Shown piece by piece: positions 10,878-23,289 of a DNA stretch of 64,000 bases (positions within the stretch are counted from its first letter, which is position 1; every line of letters starts with the position of its first letter). The position numbers and the translations under genes are program-made. The stretch is from Plantago ovata (Eukaryota > Streptophyta > Magnoliopsida > Lamiales > Plantaginaceae): NCBI GenBank assembly GCA_028274465.1, contig CM051456.1:112025397-112089396 (forward strand), in the 5' to 3' direction. The notes beneath the pieces are model-generated. The model did not search any database and had not been told where the DNA came from. It was given only the letters and a program-made list of their open reading frames with translations.

Positions 10878-12968
10878 TGTAACATCCCAAACTTTTTAAC
10901 ACCGTTAAGAAGGAATTAATTATCGATAATAAAAATTAAGTTTTAATTAGAATATTTATTTATAAGAGAATTATGATGCTCAAGTCATAAAGTAAATTGA
11001 GACAAGTGATTTCGGTATTTTTGGTACAAATTGGGGTTAAAAAATACGGCTCCGACCCTTAATAAGTTTGACTTGAACGTTTTATATCGAAATGTGGAGA
11101 TACGAAAGTACGGATACTATAATATGAACCGTATGAATTTATAGTTTTCGAATATATGATCGTTTTCAAATTTGGATCGTATACGTGAAAATCAAAATAA
11201 GCAGGCTGCTGCAACTAATTAACGAATGAAAATATGTTTTAATTAAGTATGTGTGTTTATAATGAGTTGAACCACAATTGAACGGCCTAGATGAAATTAC
11301 TTCCACAATTATCCATGCATTAATTAACTCCTCTTAGCGGCTTAACTCACCGCCTTATTCATTTCTTCATCATTAATTAAGATTACTCCCTTCCTATTTA
11401 TAATTATCTTTTGACAACATCAATTCAATTCCACACTCTCGTCTCTTCACACATGACATGACACTAGAGCACCTCACTCCCATGGATCACTAAGCAAGAA
11501 AAATATATGATGATGGTACGGGCAACAAAAATTAGCGACGAGAAATTAAATGGAGAAATGAGAAAGGTAGTACTACCGACTATATGATCGATGTTCAGAT
11601 AAAAGGGTATGTATTTCGTATTTAGTTATTCAATTTTACGGTTAATATTTAACTCGGGTCTGATGATAATTATTGTATTTTATTGCGAGGGTAAATATAT
11701 CCTTTTACAGGTTTTTAGCACATAGAGGTAGTACGAGTAACCTTGATGTCTTTGATCGGTGATTTGTAAGTATAATTTTGTAACTTGTTGTTTGATATGT
11801 TTGTGTGTGATTTGATAGCTTGTTATTTGAATAATATGTGCTATGGATGTTTACATATGTGATTTGAACTTATTGTGCAGTATGTATTGATTTGATTATT
11901 AGTCAATGCTATTAAATGTGAAGATTATACCATGATGCTCTATGTGTTAATTGTTGATCTAAGTTAAGCTTATTTATGAGTAATAGTACTTGTGATATAT
12001 GTTCGGCATGATATACATTCATAAGAGATAAAAGGACTCTGTTATGGATGCTTATGACCTTGAGTATGTCTTTTAAAAACAAAATCTCCAGTATAACTGC
12101 ATATAGAGTACTGTACGGCCACCGGAGACAAATCGCTCCATATGATTTTTGAGAACCGGAGACAAATAAACTATGTGTGTTCTCCAAGTATGGAGAAGTT
12201 GTGATCACAAGTACTCCTAGTTATAGCAGGGCCATAACAGATAAAGAAAATGGCTAAGCACGTGCATTTGGTGTCTAATATCGATGTGCTATGAATTAAA
12301 GTTATGTGCTTTGAAGAAGAAATGAACTTCTATGATATAAAGAGCTTATCGATGAGGTGCTTACAAGATATATGACTTGTAATGGCACAAATAAGAAATT
12401 GATGATGAATGTGAAATGGAGGTATTGAAAGAAGAAAGAGAAGAAGTATATGTGATGAAATTGATGTTCTGCAATTGCTTTATAAATGGTTAAGTAACTC
12501 GTTATCAAGTACCTTACAGACTTACAGTATGTTAAGTGACTTGTTACTTTATTATACTTATTGAGCCCGCAACTCATCCAATTGCGATGTCTTTTTATAG
12601 TTATCGAAGAAGAAGACAAAAGGAAAGGGTTTAACTGGTAGAAGTTAAGTTTTAGATCAAAGGTTGGTCGGTCGGTTTCACTCCTTGTACTGGCTCATCA
12701 TCATCTGCATCTCATATAGGTCAATTTGATTATGTAAGAGAGGATCGACTCCTCCAAGCACATGAATTGTGTGTTTTTAGTATAATTGTTAACGCTTCCG
12801 CATATGTTTCTAAATAAGAATCGCTTCCACTTATGTATAGAAAGTGTGAAAATGTCTTTTCACTTGCATAAGTAAAGATCTTGAAAAGATTCTATGGTTT
12901 TAAAATGCTTCCGCGCGTCTTAACACCTAAGTGAGTTTAATTACGTACGAAGGTGTTAGGGTGTTACA
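10878..12968. mobile_element. Candidate solo LTR (~2.1 kb) of a Gypsy-like retrotransposon
   Basis: The segment starts TGTAACATCCC and ends AGGGTGTTACA, so its ends form the inverted TG..CA pair seen in many plant LTRs. The flanking bases are AAATA before and AAATC after, a near-perfect short direct repeat. No coding domain, primer-binding site or second LTR is found inside or next to it, which fits a solo LTR left by recombination. The length and terminal motif are typical of long-LTR Gypsy elements, but the family is inferred. A TATA-like TATTTATA near 11395 could be the element's promoter. Confidence 0.6.
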
Positions 12969-15736
12969 AAATCAGTTCTTTTTTACTCTACCCAATAATA
13001 CAAACTGGAAAATAGAGAATTACAACACATTCTGCCTTTCATGAAACAACAACTTCCTTTCTACTCTACAGTCTACAACAAAACAAAACAAAACGCTCAC
13101 ATTCCAAGTATTTTAGAAGAATAAAGCAGTGTACACACCAATATTGATCCAAACACTACAAAATCACATTTACTCACCAAACATGAATCAGAAAAAACAA
13201 TCTTATGTCAATCCGAAGACAACATATATGCTTACAAAATAATTTACCTTGAAAGTTTATCAAGATTTATTGAACATTACTACAGTGCCTTTGAAAATCG
13301 GCAGTGTACACTGACATTGGTAGTGGGAAGCGCGCATCATCCCTATCACATGAAGCTGAGAACTCGATGAGTTTTGGTGCATATATTATTATTATTGTAG
13401 ATCCTCAACCCATGAACACATTTCTTCAAAACTTATCAGGTTTGGAGCCAAAATCTCAATTGATCGAGCATTGGTCCAATGTATTGACCTCAGTGTCAGT
13501 GATCTTCAGGTTAGGAAAACATAGTGGTCTTCTGTTTACAGTAATTTGTGCGCTCTGGATTTTCAAATCCCTCATGTATGCGTATGCGAAAGAAGACGGA
13601 TTACTTATGGTTAGCCTACAACTCAATCGTATAACCAAGCTCGTCAATTGGCTTGTGATAAGTTCTTGTGGCAGTTCAATTCTGTTTCTAAATTGAGGAA
13701 CATAAAATTGGTAAAATATGATAAGGCTTTCTGCCTGCGATCCAACAATATAACGTATCCATCTGATCAGATTGCCCGTGTCCAAATGCCTTTGTCTCCT
13801 GATCAAAGTGAAGCTCTTGGGAGCAATGAGCAAAATCCGATCTACTTTGGCAACAAAGCTATCTTCACCCCAGTGCTTAGAAGCGAAAGCAGGTCTATCT
13901 TCTACGGTGATAATAGTAGTTGGTTGCTCATGGATCTTTAAAGCTATATTGGAACAAAGAGGGGTAGATCTGCAAAGTACAATTTGGAGTTCAGCTCAAG
14001 GGATAAAGACATTCCCTACTAGCTTGATGTATAAGGAGTCAAGAGGTGAGTCTGAGAAAGTTGAATGAAGACAGCTGAACTGAATTGAATTGAAGGTGAA
14101 ATGAAAAGATTTTAAGTTTTAAATCGTTATCTTGACGGTGTGTGCTCTTTATGTATTACATATTTACATGGCTACTGGTATCATAAACTATAGGTTTCTT
14201 CAATTCTTTATATTTGTTGAATCTCTTCCTATAAGCTTTAGATTAGAAGGGAATCTATTGAAATTACTAAATGCATATATGAAATTTTCAACATGCAATA
14301 CTTCATAATTCTTTAGACATTTTAGGGTCGTTACTTCCACCGGCTCTTATCGGATTCAACTTGACATTATCTTTCCTCTTTCGGGAGCACAAATGTGGGC
14401 ATGGTATTTTCGCTTCATGCCTATGGCACAAGACAAGCATATGGTAGCCAAAATAACCCTTGTTGAAGTCAATTTGTTGATATAATAATTCACAAGTGCC
14501 CTAAAAAGAGATTTGCAATTTTCAATACCTCCAAATTATTACATGTGTATATTTAACAACTATAGCAGTACGGTATTATGTTTGTAAAGTTATGGTGTTG
14601 TTATCAGAATGTAACTCACACCAAGAACTAGATCAGGTCTAGCACATTTCTGGTAATAGTTCATTCGAACTCCTTACTTATATTTGTAAAGGTATGTACT
14701 ATATGATGGTCGAAGAAGGGCTCTAAGAAGGGCAGTGTTTGGGCTACTAGTCCTAGTGTGCTGATAGTGTGTGTGACCCGATTTTTGTAGATTTTATAAA
14801 CAAAGGATATAAATAGTACTCACTCAATCCGGATAAATATTTCCCATTTGATTTTGTTGATCATTTTTCGATCACAAAGTACTTCTAAATTTATGTTGTA
14901 GAAAAGTATAGAAAAAATATAATACAAGTATAGTAATTATAATATTTTAATACAAAATTTTCAATATTTGTTTCCTAATTTATTAAAGATTATTTACGAT
15001 TAAGTAAAAAATTAACAAAATTAAATGAAAAACTTTGAACTACGAGGAGGTGTGTGTGTGTGCAAGTCCTGTCGAATGCAGAGTCGTGAATTAGAGCATT
15101 CTTTATGGTTGGGGTTTAAATAGGAGCTTCTAAACATTAAAAGCCACAAAAAAAGTCCCTCCCAAATCAAGACTCGAATGGTTTGGAACTTATTTGAGGC
15201 TTTATTGTGGTACATGTTACTCTACATGTCTCATATGTAGTACCCATATCCCCTCATATTATTTGGAGTTTATCTTGTGGGTCCCATATTAGAGGTTTAA
15301 ACTTGGGCTACTAATTAGTACTAGCCCTTTAACATTGGTTACTATTTAGTATCCCAAAAATAGACTCTATTGAAGTCTTTTTGGAGCTTTTTTTAGAATT
15401 AAAACCTCAAGTAACTTCAAAGAAGCCTTCATAAGACTTGGTCTTAAATTAATTTTCACAATCCTTTTTGTTCGGTGAGTTGTTTTCTCTTATACTTTTA
15501 CTACAAAATTACTTTTTCAACCATTTTGAAACACACACTTCATTTGACAAAAAGATGTTAACTTCTAACTTCATGGCAGCCAAACTAACTTCAGGTGAAT
15601 ATTTTTGTTCCATAACCGGTCCTATATGTACATTGTCCAACAGTTCTCATTTCTCAAAAGAACTTTACCTTATATGAAACTTGCAGGCGGAAACTCCAAC
15701 ACAAACATACAAATATACCGATGATCGATTCATAAC
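12969..15736. other. Intergenic region without a recognised gene
   Basis: Open frames at 13304-13696 and 13648-14068 (plus) and 13456-13833 (minus) overlap one another and show no domain I recognise, so none is called as a gene. Sequence at 14816-14890 (TACTCACTCAATCCGG start) resembles one end of a Stowaway-type MITE, but I could not pair it with a second end. 14.1-15.7 kb is AT-rich. A TG dinucleotide run lies at 15050-15061. Confidence 0.4.
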
Positions 15737-16111
15737 ATGGCAGTTAAAGAACACGACTTCACACTTCATGTTCTTTGGATTACATTCCTAGTAATTCCTA
15801 GTATTGCCTACATATCGAATAATCAACGGCTCCAGCACTGTGAAAACTTCGATTTGCAGCTTGACAAACTGATACCAATTGGTCAAGAGAATTACGTATC
15901 TTCAAATGGATTACGCGATTATCTCCACTGGTTCTTGAGACCAAATTACGTATACGAAGATGTAAATGTCATAAGCTGTAATTATTGTGGAGTGCCAAAT
16001 GTAACAGACATGGATCATGGCTTATCCATGCCAAAAGCAGTGCAAACTGTATTGAAGAACTGCGATAACTTTACAGATCTTCACACATCTTCTGACTTTT
16101 GTATGATGTAG
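15737..16111 (+). CDS. Hypothetical small secreted-type protein (uncertain)
   Basis: This is a 124-codon ORF. Its N-terminus has a hydrophobic stretch (VLWITFLVIPSIAYI, about residues 13-27) that could act as a signal peptide. The remainder has five cysteines, including a CNYC pair, and no family I recognise. The ORF lies alone among repeats with no clear TATA box, intron or polyA signal tied to it. It may be a chance ORF, a fragment of an older gene or a young orphan gene. Confidence 0.25.
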   Translation: MAVKEHDFTLHVLWITFLVIPSIAYISNNQRLQHCENFDLQLDKLIPIGQENYVSSNGLRDYLHWFLRPNYVYEDVNVISCNYCGVPNVTDMDHGLSMPKAVQTVLKNCDNFTDLHTSSDFCMM

Positions 16112-16936
16112 TTAACATGTTTCGAGAGAATTCCTCTTTCTGATGATGGCTTTTGGATAATTAGAGGATGGGGAGGGGTATGTACTCAAAAACTGAAGTT
16201 TCTTACGGAAAGGATTAGGAATTGGCTTCGGGAGGATGTTGGGAGTATTGAGCATTATTCGGGCAAACTGTGTAGGCTGGAAATTTTTTTGGTATCGTAG
16301 TTGTCTAATTGAAGCTGCCAATTGGGCAGCTCCAATCGGAGCTGAACAGAGTCGGAGCTCGGATCAAGAGGTTTCAAATTTTTTATTATTCTTATATTTT
16401 ATTTATTTTTTCCTTTATAAAAAAATTTGGACGAACAAAGATACAATACTAACAAAAATTTCTTAGCACGTATACAAAAAAGATACACATACAACCTCAG
16501 ACGGGAAACAAGAAATCGGGAACTCCACCTATACCGAAACAACAAGAGACTAAGGATAGAGGTGTTTCGACACAGAGTCTACTTGCTCTATTTGAGGCCT
16601 GCAAATGCAATCAAATCTATGGTCATATGACTTCAGTACAGTATATTACAAATTAAGTAGGCAAATACACACCTTCACAAGATGAGTAGCTTCATCTAGC
16701 AAGAGTACGTGCCTTGATTAAACTTACGAGAACCACATTGCTACTAAAATTGGATCGACTAATCAATCGCTGCAGCATTAATACGATTGATGATAACTCG
16801 TCAATCGCTTTAAATTTCCACATCAGTCCTCTCAAAATAACAGTACAATACAAATCATAGCTCAGATCAAATAACGATTCAATGCCAAAATGATGAGAAT
16901 ATGCAAATTCATCGAACATAGCAACATATATATCCT
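16112..16936. other. Intergenic DNA and HUS1 3' flank
   Basis: No gene was recognised. It includes a T/A-rich run at 16375-16425. The last ~250 bases probably hold the 3' untranslated region of HUS1, which is transcribed leftward. Confidence 0.35.
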
Positions 16937-17875
16937 TCAGTTAGAGCCCGGATCAAGAACCGGAAGCCTACAGTGCAAACTCATAGACTTATCGGTCTGC
17001 CTCGTACCAGGAACAAAGAACTGAAAAATCACAACCAAACACCCACCCTGGTGCCCAATCCCGTAAAAGGCGCAATCCGGCTTAGCCAAACTACACTGCA
17101 AACTCTTAAAAAAATGCTTCACACTCACATCCACCTTCATCGCATCCCCTCTCTGGATCGCCCTCCCGATCCTACTCAAATCCCGATCCTCCTCCCTCAC
17201 CCCCTCCACTCTCTCCCCCAACACAACCAAATTCCTAAACTCCGCCCCCAACGCAACCAAACTCGTCGAAATCTGCAAATGCAAGTCCCCACACTTACTA
17301 ATCGACACCCCGAGCACCTCCCCCACATGCTTCATCCTCTCAACATAGCTCTGTAAGTTAGTCAACTCCGGCGCCTTGACCAAACTAGTAGGCATCTCCT
17401 GCGCGCTCTGCAGAGATAGCTGCAACTCCTGCAAGTCGCCGCGAGACAACGGCTTCGAAATCGGAACGTCCTGGATCACCGCGGATTTGTACCCTTTCGC
17501 CTCGAAGGTGAGGAACGGAGTGGGCTGGGTGGAGTGAGGGGGGAGCTTTTTGACGAGCTTGATTTGGAGGCGGTAGGAATTGAAGTCCTGGATCGTGAGG
17601 ATGGAGCGGAGGGCGCGGTGGAGGAGGGAGATGTCGATGGAGAAGGCGATCCGGTCGTCGGTCTGGGAGGAGATGCGGTAGTCCTGGAAGAGGCTTTGCT
17701 GGCTGAATTGGGCCACGGATTGGACGCCGTCAGAGTTCAGGAGGTTGTGGAGGAACATGGCGTGGTCGGGGGTCAGGTACAGGTGGCAGATCTTGCCCAT
17801 CTTGTCCAGAGATGGGAGGATTCGCTTCTCCAGGAGGTTGATGCCATTGTCGGTCAGAAATGCTTTGAACTTCAT
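16937..17875 (-). CDS. HUS1: Checkpoint protein HUS1 (9-1-1 clamp subunit)
   Basis: A single-exon 312-aa protein. It begins MKFKAFLTDNGINLLEKRILPSLDKMGK and matches the HUS1/Mec3 family along its length: the early HLYLTPDHAMFL strand, IDISLLHRALRSI in the first PCNA-like half, and the second half ending in the SMSLHCRLPVLDPGSN tail. HUS1 with RAD9 and RAD1 forms the ring loaded on damaged DNA that activates ATR signalling and takes part in meiotic recombination. Length agrees with plant HUS1 (about 310-320 aa). A telo-box-like TAGGGTTTA lies at 17905-17913, just upstream of the start. The coding region is GC-richer than its surroundings, which produces long antisense ORFs that are not genes. 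Confidence 0.92.
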   Translation of the reverse strand: MKFKAFLTDNGINLLEKRILPSLDKMGKICHLYLTPDHAMFLHNLLNSDGVQSVAQFSQQSLFQDYRISSQTDDRIAFSIDISLLHRALRSILTIQDFNSYRLQIKLVKKLPPHSTQPTPFLTFEAKGYKSAVIQDVPISKPLSRGDLQELQLSLQSAQEMPTSLVKAPELTNLQSYVERMKHVGEVLGVSISKCGDLHLQISTSLVALGAEFRNLVVLGERVEGVREEDRDLSRIGRAIQRGDAMKVDVSVKHFFKSLQCSLAKPDCAFYGIGHQGGCLVVIFQFFVPGTRQTDKSMSLHCRLPVLDPGSN

Positions 17876-17904
17876 CGTCTTCGATTTGATTTGGATTTGG
17901 ATTC

Positions 17905-17913
17905 TAGGGTTTA
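17905..17913 (+). promoter_or_regulatory. Telo-box-like motif at the HUS1 start
   Basis: TAGGGTTTA lies about 30 bases before the HUS1 ATG (gene on the minus strand). In plants this motif is common near starts of genes for cell cycle, replication and translation. The functional role here is inferred. Confidence 0.5.
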
Positions 17914-17959
17914 CCGAAAGAAAAGGATTTGGGGGTGGGAAATGGAGGGAAACTTAGAG

Positions 17960-18970
17960 AAAGGGCGGGAATGTAATTTTGGATTGTTTTTTACAAATTC
18001 ATTACTACTCTACATATTGGTTTCTGGTCTATTACGCAATCCCTTTATGATTTTTTTTTCGATTATCCTTTCAAAGTCAAAGTTACTCCATTTATAAAAT
18101 TTTGGCATATATACATACACAGACGTTGATTTTGGCACTAATAATGTACCTGAAATTTTGTTTTATTTGCACATATATATTTCAACTTTATAATTTTATA
18201 ATTTTGTATATAGTGTATCAACTGTAATTACAGAATTATTATCGATTACAACGTAAAATCACATGAATTGTATTCTTTTCATTCTCAAATAGTGTTATTT
18301 TAACTCCGGAAACAAAGAAGAGGAATAAGAAAAGGATTTTGATGCTATTTTCGTAGCTTTTCCCAATTTTCTCTGAATTTTATGTTTTGTAATCAGGAAT
18401 AAAAGTCACTAAATTTAAAAATCAATTGTTTTAACTTGAATAAATTGACATTTACGGATCTATTTTGTTATTTAATTGTACTTACATAGTTATCACAGTG
18501 TATATAGTAATATATTCCTACATAAAAATTCATATGTACAAACTGAATTATAAGTTCACATACTTTAGTGCCAAAATTAAAGAATAAGTACATGTCTAAA
18601 AAAATGATGATTATAAAGGGCAAAGTTTTAAAATATATAGTTGTGTAAGAAAGCAGTCATTTTGATATACACAGATTAAGCAAAAAGATAACACTGAAAA
18701 TTGAGAATATGTACTTGAAATTATCGCATTACAATGCGAAAGTTCGAATATAACCTTAATACTAACCATTTAAATTGTTTAAAACAAATTACTACAAGTA
18801 GCAAATACTGAAGAACTTATACTTTTCTATGTCGATCACAAAATAACAACACCATAAGAATATTTGAAGAAAAAAAAAAACTAATAATATTATTCTCTAT
18901 TGCAATTTGCAAGTTTGCAACGAAAAAAGAATGTATCGATATTGTTTTTTCCCTTCCTATATGACAATCT
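17960..18970. other. AT-rich intergenic DNA
   Basis: About 1 kb of very AT-rich sequence between two minus-strand genes. No ORF, repeat or RNA gene was recognised. The right end would include the 3' flank of the BED/hAT gene. Confidence 0.4.
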
Positions 18971-18996
18971 ACAAAAATGAATGTTAAATTAGAAAA

Positions 18997-21900
18997 TCAA
19001 TGCTCTATCTTAACTTCTCGAGTTGGGACTTGCGCCCCAAACCCTTGCTGTAAACTTTCAGAAGAAGAACCATACCGAAGCCAATCTTTCGCACATACGA
19101 GGGCCTCGAGCGTAGATGCCCTTAGTGAACTCCGATTACTGTCCACCCTTCTCCCCCTCGTATCAAACACAGATTCCGGAGGGAGGGTGGAAAGCGGAAT
19201 GGACAAAACATCAAAAGCTATTTTCGACAGAGTCTTGTACTTTGCCCCGTCTCCTTCTCTCCACCAACCCAAAACATCAAAATCTTGTATCCGGGGCAAA
19301 TTGGGCTCCTGCAGATAGTCATCCAACTCTTGCGAGTGTCCACCCAGATAATCGTCCCCCATGATGATGTCAACATCAGGAAGAGGAGCAAGGCCAACAT
19401 CTGGCAAACTGAAGTTGTCACCGTTGTCATCTCCGCCACTCCAATCTAGCTCAAATGATTCCACCAAATACTGGAGATATAGGTCGTGCAAGCCATCATC
19501 AACAATCTTGAGCCAAGTACCAAATTCATCACCATAGATCCTCGTAAAGCAAAACTCCAGGAGCTTCATCTTAAATCTTGGATCCAATACAACAGCTACT
19601 GCTAAAACCAGATTGCAATCCTCCCAATACTTGGTAGATAACTTCAACAATGGTTTTGTCAGGTCCCTGACAAAAGGATTTTGACTCAAAGCTCCCTGCT
19701 TTAATTCAAACTGGATTTTCCATGCTTCATGAAAAAAGACGTTTGCAGTTGGATAAACTGGCAAATTTAAAATATTTGCTGCATCATAAAACAGTTTCAA
19801 GTACGTGCACAGTTCCCCCACCTGTTTCCATTCTTCCAATGACAGATTTGACTTGTAATCTGGGTCCGAAATATGTAAATGAAAGAACACTTCCTGCAGT
19901 TCATACGCAGCTACCAACATCTCGTATGTAGTATTCCATTTTGCTAGATCATCAATGCGTAAAATCTTGGAGCCCGTCTCTACACGAGTGTTTGAAGTTT
20001 TGACATACTTCACGCTGTCACGTACCTTCTTGACAGTTCCTTCCATCAAATTCAATGCTTCTTGTGCAAGACCACTCATGGTGCGGGCATAGCAGCTGTT
20101 GATTAAAAGCTGACCGTTTAGAATAAGGTAGCTCTTGACAGAAAGTAGACTTCTGATATTTGCCCTGGCTTTGTCATTAACATGACAACGGTTGAGAGTG
20201 ATAGTAAACACCTTGTCTCTGGAGCTCCAATCAGCTAGACAAGTGTCAATAGCATGGCTAAATGCTGTATCTGAATCAGGAAAAGGAACTTCTATAAAAT
20301 TTAAGATTCGCCTCTGCAGCCTCCGATCATGATCAGTGAAGTGCGCTGTTAAAAGCACATATGTCAAGCTTTGATTTGAAGTCCACAGGTCCATTGTAAG
20401 GCAAAGATGACCTGGAATTTGACTAACAAGGTCCATAACGCTCACCTTCTGTTTACAATAAATGCTCACAATCTGCTCTTCCAATGAGCTAACACTAGTA
20501 GTCATACCAAACTGAGGAGATAGAGATTTAGCAAGGTTAACAAAGGCAGGTTGTTCAGCAATGAGAAGTGGGTAGTCATGCTGAATAACCATCTTTGCAA
20601 ATGCGTGGTTGCAACTGTCCCCTTCCAAATAGATGCTAGCTACTGCGGTAGATGCACGAAGACGCTTTCTTGGCCGGTTGGTGACATTAACAGAAACATT
20701 AGTTGTAGAAGGTAGTAGTAGTGGTGTGTCAGGACTCGAGTGATTCGACGGATCTTCATCCGCCGTATTGTTCCGTTTGACAGGGCAGATCCCCAAAGTA
20801 ATATGTCGTTTTAAGTGACTTGTTCCTGCTAGCTTTGACCCTGAAATATATGCAAATGATCTATTGCATTGGTTACAGATGGCCTTAATATTACCATTCA
20901 CCCTTACAGTCGTGAAATAATCCCAAACCATGGATTTCTTTCTTCTGCTTTTAGTAGGAGGTGTATCTGAGCTGGGGGAGTCTTGTTGTGTACAAGTACC
21001 ATCCATTGTGATAATCCTGTAACCAAAAGTAAATAGTTAAGTCACATTTTAACATTCAGCTATGAGTTCATCTGAAAAAATTCAAAACAGCTGCAAATAC
21101 ACTAAACATGAAGCCAGTTCAGAAATTGCCATATCAACACTAAACAGTAAGAACCACAGGTAACATGAACCAGCAAACGGAAGTTATGTAAAACAGAGCG
21201 ACGTAAAACATACCATACCAGAGGTAACAGCATAGTATTATCCTCCACTAGACAAACGGAACCGTATAATTCAGACTCCCATGTTAGATTTTTAAACAAC
21301 CTTCCATGGGCCTACACTAGATTGCTACATAAAATCTTTACCATCAAAATACAATCTACATTTCAACAGCTAGTTTCAAAAGCAAGAAAACATTAATTAA
21401 TAAATAAATATCCAGGCAACTTGGGGTAGAAGTCTAATTATACATTGCAGAAATTCATACAAACAACATGTTGCGTCTATCTGCACGCACTGGGAGTCTA
21501 ATTAAAAAACCAATCAACATACAAACAGAATCAACAAATTGTGGCTTGAATTGAAATTCTACATGCGCATTTCATGGAGTCATTATATATCTATAAATTA
21601 TATCAACAGATTGACTTGAATTCATACCACTTCTCGTCTCTCATTGTTGCTTGGGGCAGGAGTCTAATTAGTAACAAAGAAATTAAATTAACCAAGAATC
21701 TTACAAAGCCCCCTTCAATTCGATGTTAACAAACAAATCATAATCCTCTCATTGTTGCTATTAGTATATGCCTTCACATGTCTTCGACCAACTACTATTC
21801 AAATTGGTAGCATAAATCTTTATCTGATAACCCTTACGCGAATAAACCACAAAATAAGTGTGCCAAGAATTTTCAGACAGCAAGAAACAACCTAACGTAA

Positions 21901-22540
21901 AAAGGAGAAACCAAACACTGACAAGAAGAATCAAATAGTTGACGTCAGTGACGCCGACAAGAATCAAAGGGTTTTAGGTTTTAAGTGGTGAAAAATCTAG
22001 TTTAAGGCCTAATAACCTCCACAATTACACACACCTCACCTCCTAATCTTTTCCCCAAAATGCAATCGACTAAACAACAGACCAAAACAAGCAACAGATA
22101 CAAGAAACACAAGAGCCCACATCTAATCAAGATAACAAAAAGGCACAAAATGCAAATGACAAGTTACAGATAGCCGCAAAATCACACTCACACACAGTCA
22201 CATTCAACACCGAAATCAAATCTTTCTCGCCCCAACATGATAATTAATCAATCAGGAAAACATCAAAACAATAATCCGCAGATAACAAAAATAATTCACA
22301 TAAAAATTAATTAAAAAAAAAAACGAAAAATAACAATCAGACCTTGAGCATCAAATTAAAGGTGTAATCGAGTCAGGAAAACTTACAGACAATGCAAGCA
22401 ACAAGAATCCTTAGCAGAAGAGAAGCAGGGGAGTTTAGGGTTTTGCAAATTTCAGGTTTAACCAAAATTTTTTGAAGAAGTTGGTGGAGGGAGAGAGGCT
22501 CAGCAAAACCCTAGTGATGGACTCACAAATCGGTCATAAC
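18997..22540 (-). CDS. BED zinc-finger, hAT-transposase-derived protein (RICESLEEPER/DAYSLEEPER-like)
   Basis: One coding exon, 18997-21006 (669 aa), preceded by a leader intron: the acceptor sits at 21015-21016 and the donor GTAAGT at 22381-22386, placing exon 1 at about 22387-22540. A BED finger covers residues 26-75 (C44, C47, H64, H68), a basic RPRKRLR lies near 112-118, the hAT body follows (MDLWTSNQS near 210), then the C-terminal hAT dimerisation region at about 585-650 (WWREG, LPPESVFDTRGR). In active hAT transposases a CxxH-type block and acidic residues flank the insertion domain. Here those blocks are replaced (NRCHVNDKARAN and INSCYARTM), so the protein is probably a domesticated regulator. 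The intact long frame, the absence of element ends at the gene borders and the spliced leader support domestication. Confidence 0.85.
22435..22444 (+). promoter_or_regulatory. Telo-box-like motif in exon 1 of the BED/hAT gene
   Basis: TTAGGGTTTT lies in the predicted non-coding first exon of the leftward gene. It is the same motif class as upstream of HUS1, POL5 and the CUE gene. Confidence 0.4.
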
Positions 22541-22847
22541 ATGGACTTTATTTAAGGATTTATTTGACCTTATTATTAGCCGTTGGATGTGTTGTTTGTT
22601 TTTTAATCTCAGCCGTTGAAATATAAGACACTAACTTTCGTCTGTTTGTTTGGTGCTTGCACCAAAAGTAACTGGTTACGGTTCTTTTCAACTTCCTTGT
22701 TCCTCCTCCTATGAGTATACCCTCGGTCCTCAGAGTGGTGACGTCCTAGTTGGTTAGAAATCACCATAACTAATTTTAACTATTTGATGTAAAACTTAAC
22801 GTAAATAAGTCAACAAAATAAATTGGACTCTTAAAAATTTACTGAAA

Positions 22848-23093
22848 TAATATTTTTCCCCTCTATCTATAAGTTCCTCATTTGTTTTGTTGATCTTTTT
22901 TAGCCTTCGTTTGACTTCGAATTAATCCTAAATCGTATCGGAAAAACAATATTTGAACTTATATTATGAAATTAGAATATTTTCATAATATAATTTCCAA
23001 AACTACTTAATATGATTAATTCGGAGTCAGATGGAGACTAAAAAAATCAACAAAACACATTAACAACTTATGGAGGTACGGAGTAAGTACTAT
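22848..23093. mobile_element. Foldback MITE (~245 bp), Stowaway-like
   Basis: The two ends form a long imperfect inverted repeat. The left arm contains ATAAGTTCCTCATTTGTTTT and then TGTTGATCTTTTTTAG. The right arm, read on the minus strand, gives the related ATAAGTTGTTAATGTG and TTGTTGATTTTTTTAG. The right terminus reads ACTTACTCCGTACCTCC on the minus strand, close to the CTCCCTCCGT ends of Stowaway (Tc1/mariner) MITEs. There is no coding capacity. Confidence 0.65.
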
Positions 23094-23289
23094 ATAGACT
23101 TTCTCTTTGTTGAACAAAAGAAAATAATATGAATTTGGTTTTAGAATTTTAGGTAATTAAATAAAATTACTTGTAAGGTATTTTATTTTTTAGGGTATTT
23201 TCTATGGGTTGTAGAAAATATATATGTTACAGTTATTTTAGGTACTTTACGTAAAAAGTTAAATTTATGCATGTACTGACGTGTTGTCT

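Noticed and set aside
13304..14068. Three overlapping ORFs of about 100-130 codons
   Set aside because: They overlap on both strands, share no recognisable domain and have no consistent gene model.
16973..18097. Long plus-strand ORFs over the HUS1 gene (16973-17356 and 17534-18097)
   Set aside because: Their composition (His/Pro/Thr-rich or Gly/Glu/Val-rich) is that of antisense shadows of a GC-rich coding exon. The minus strand carries the recognised HUS1.
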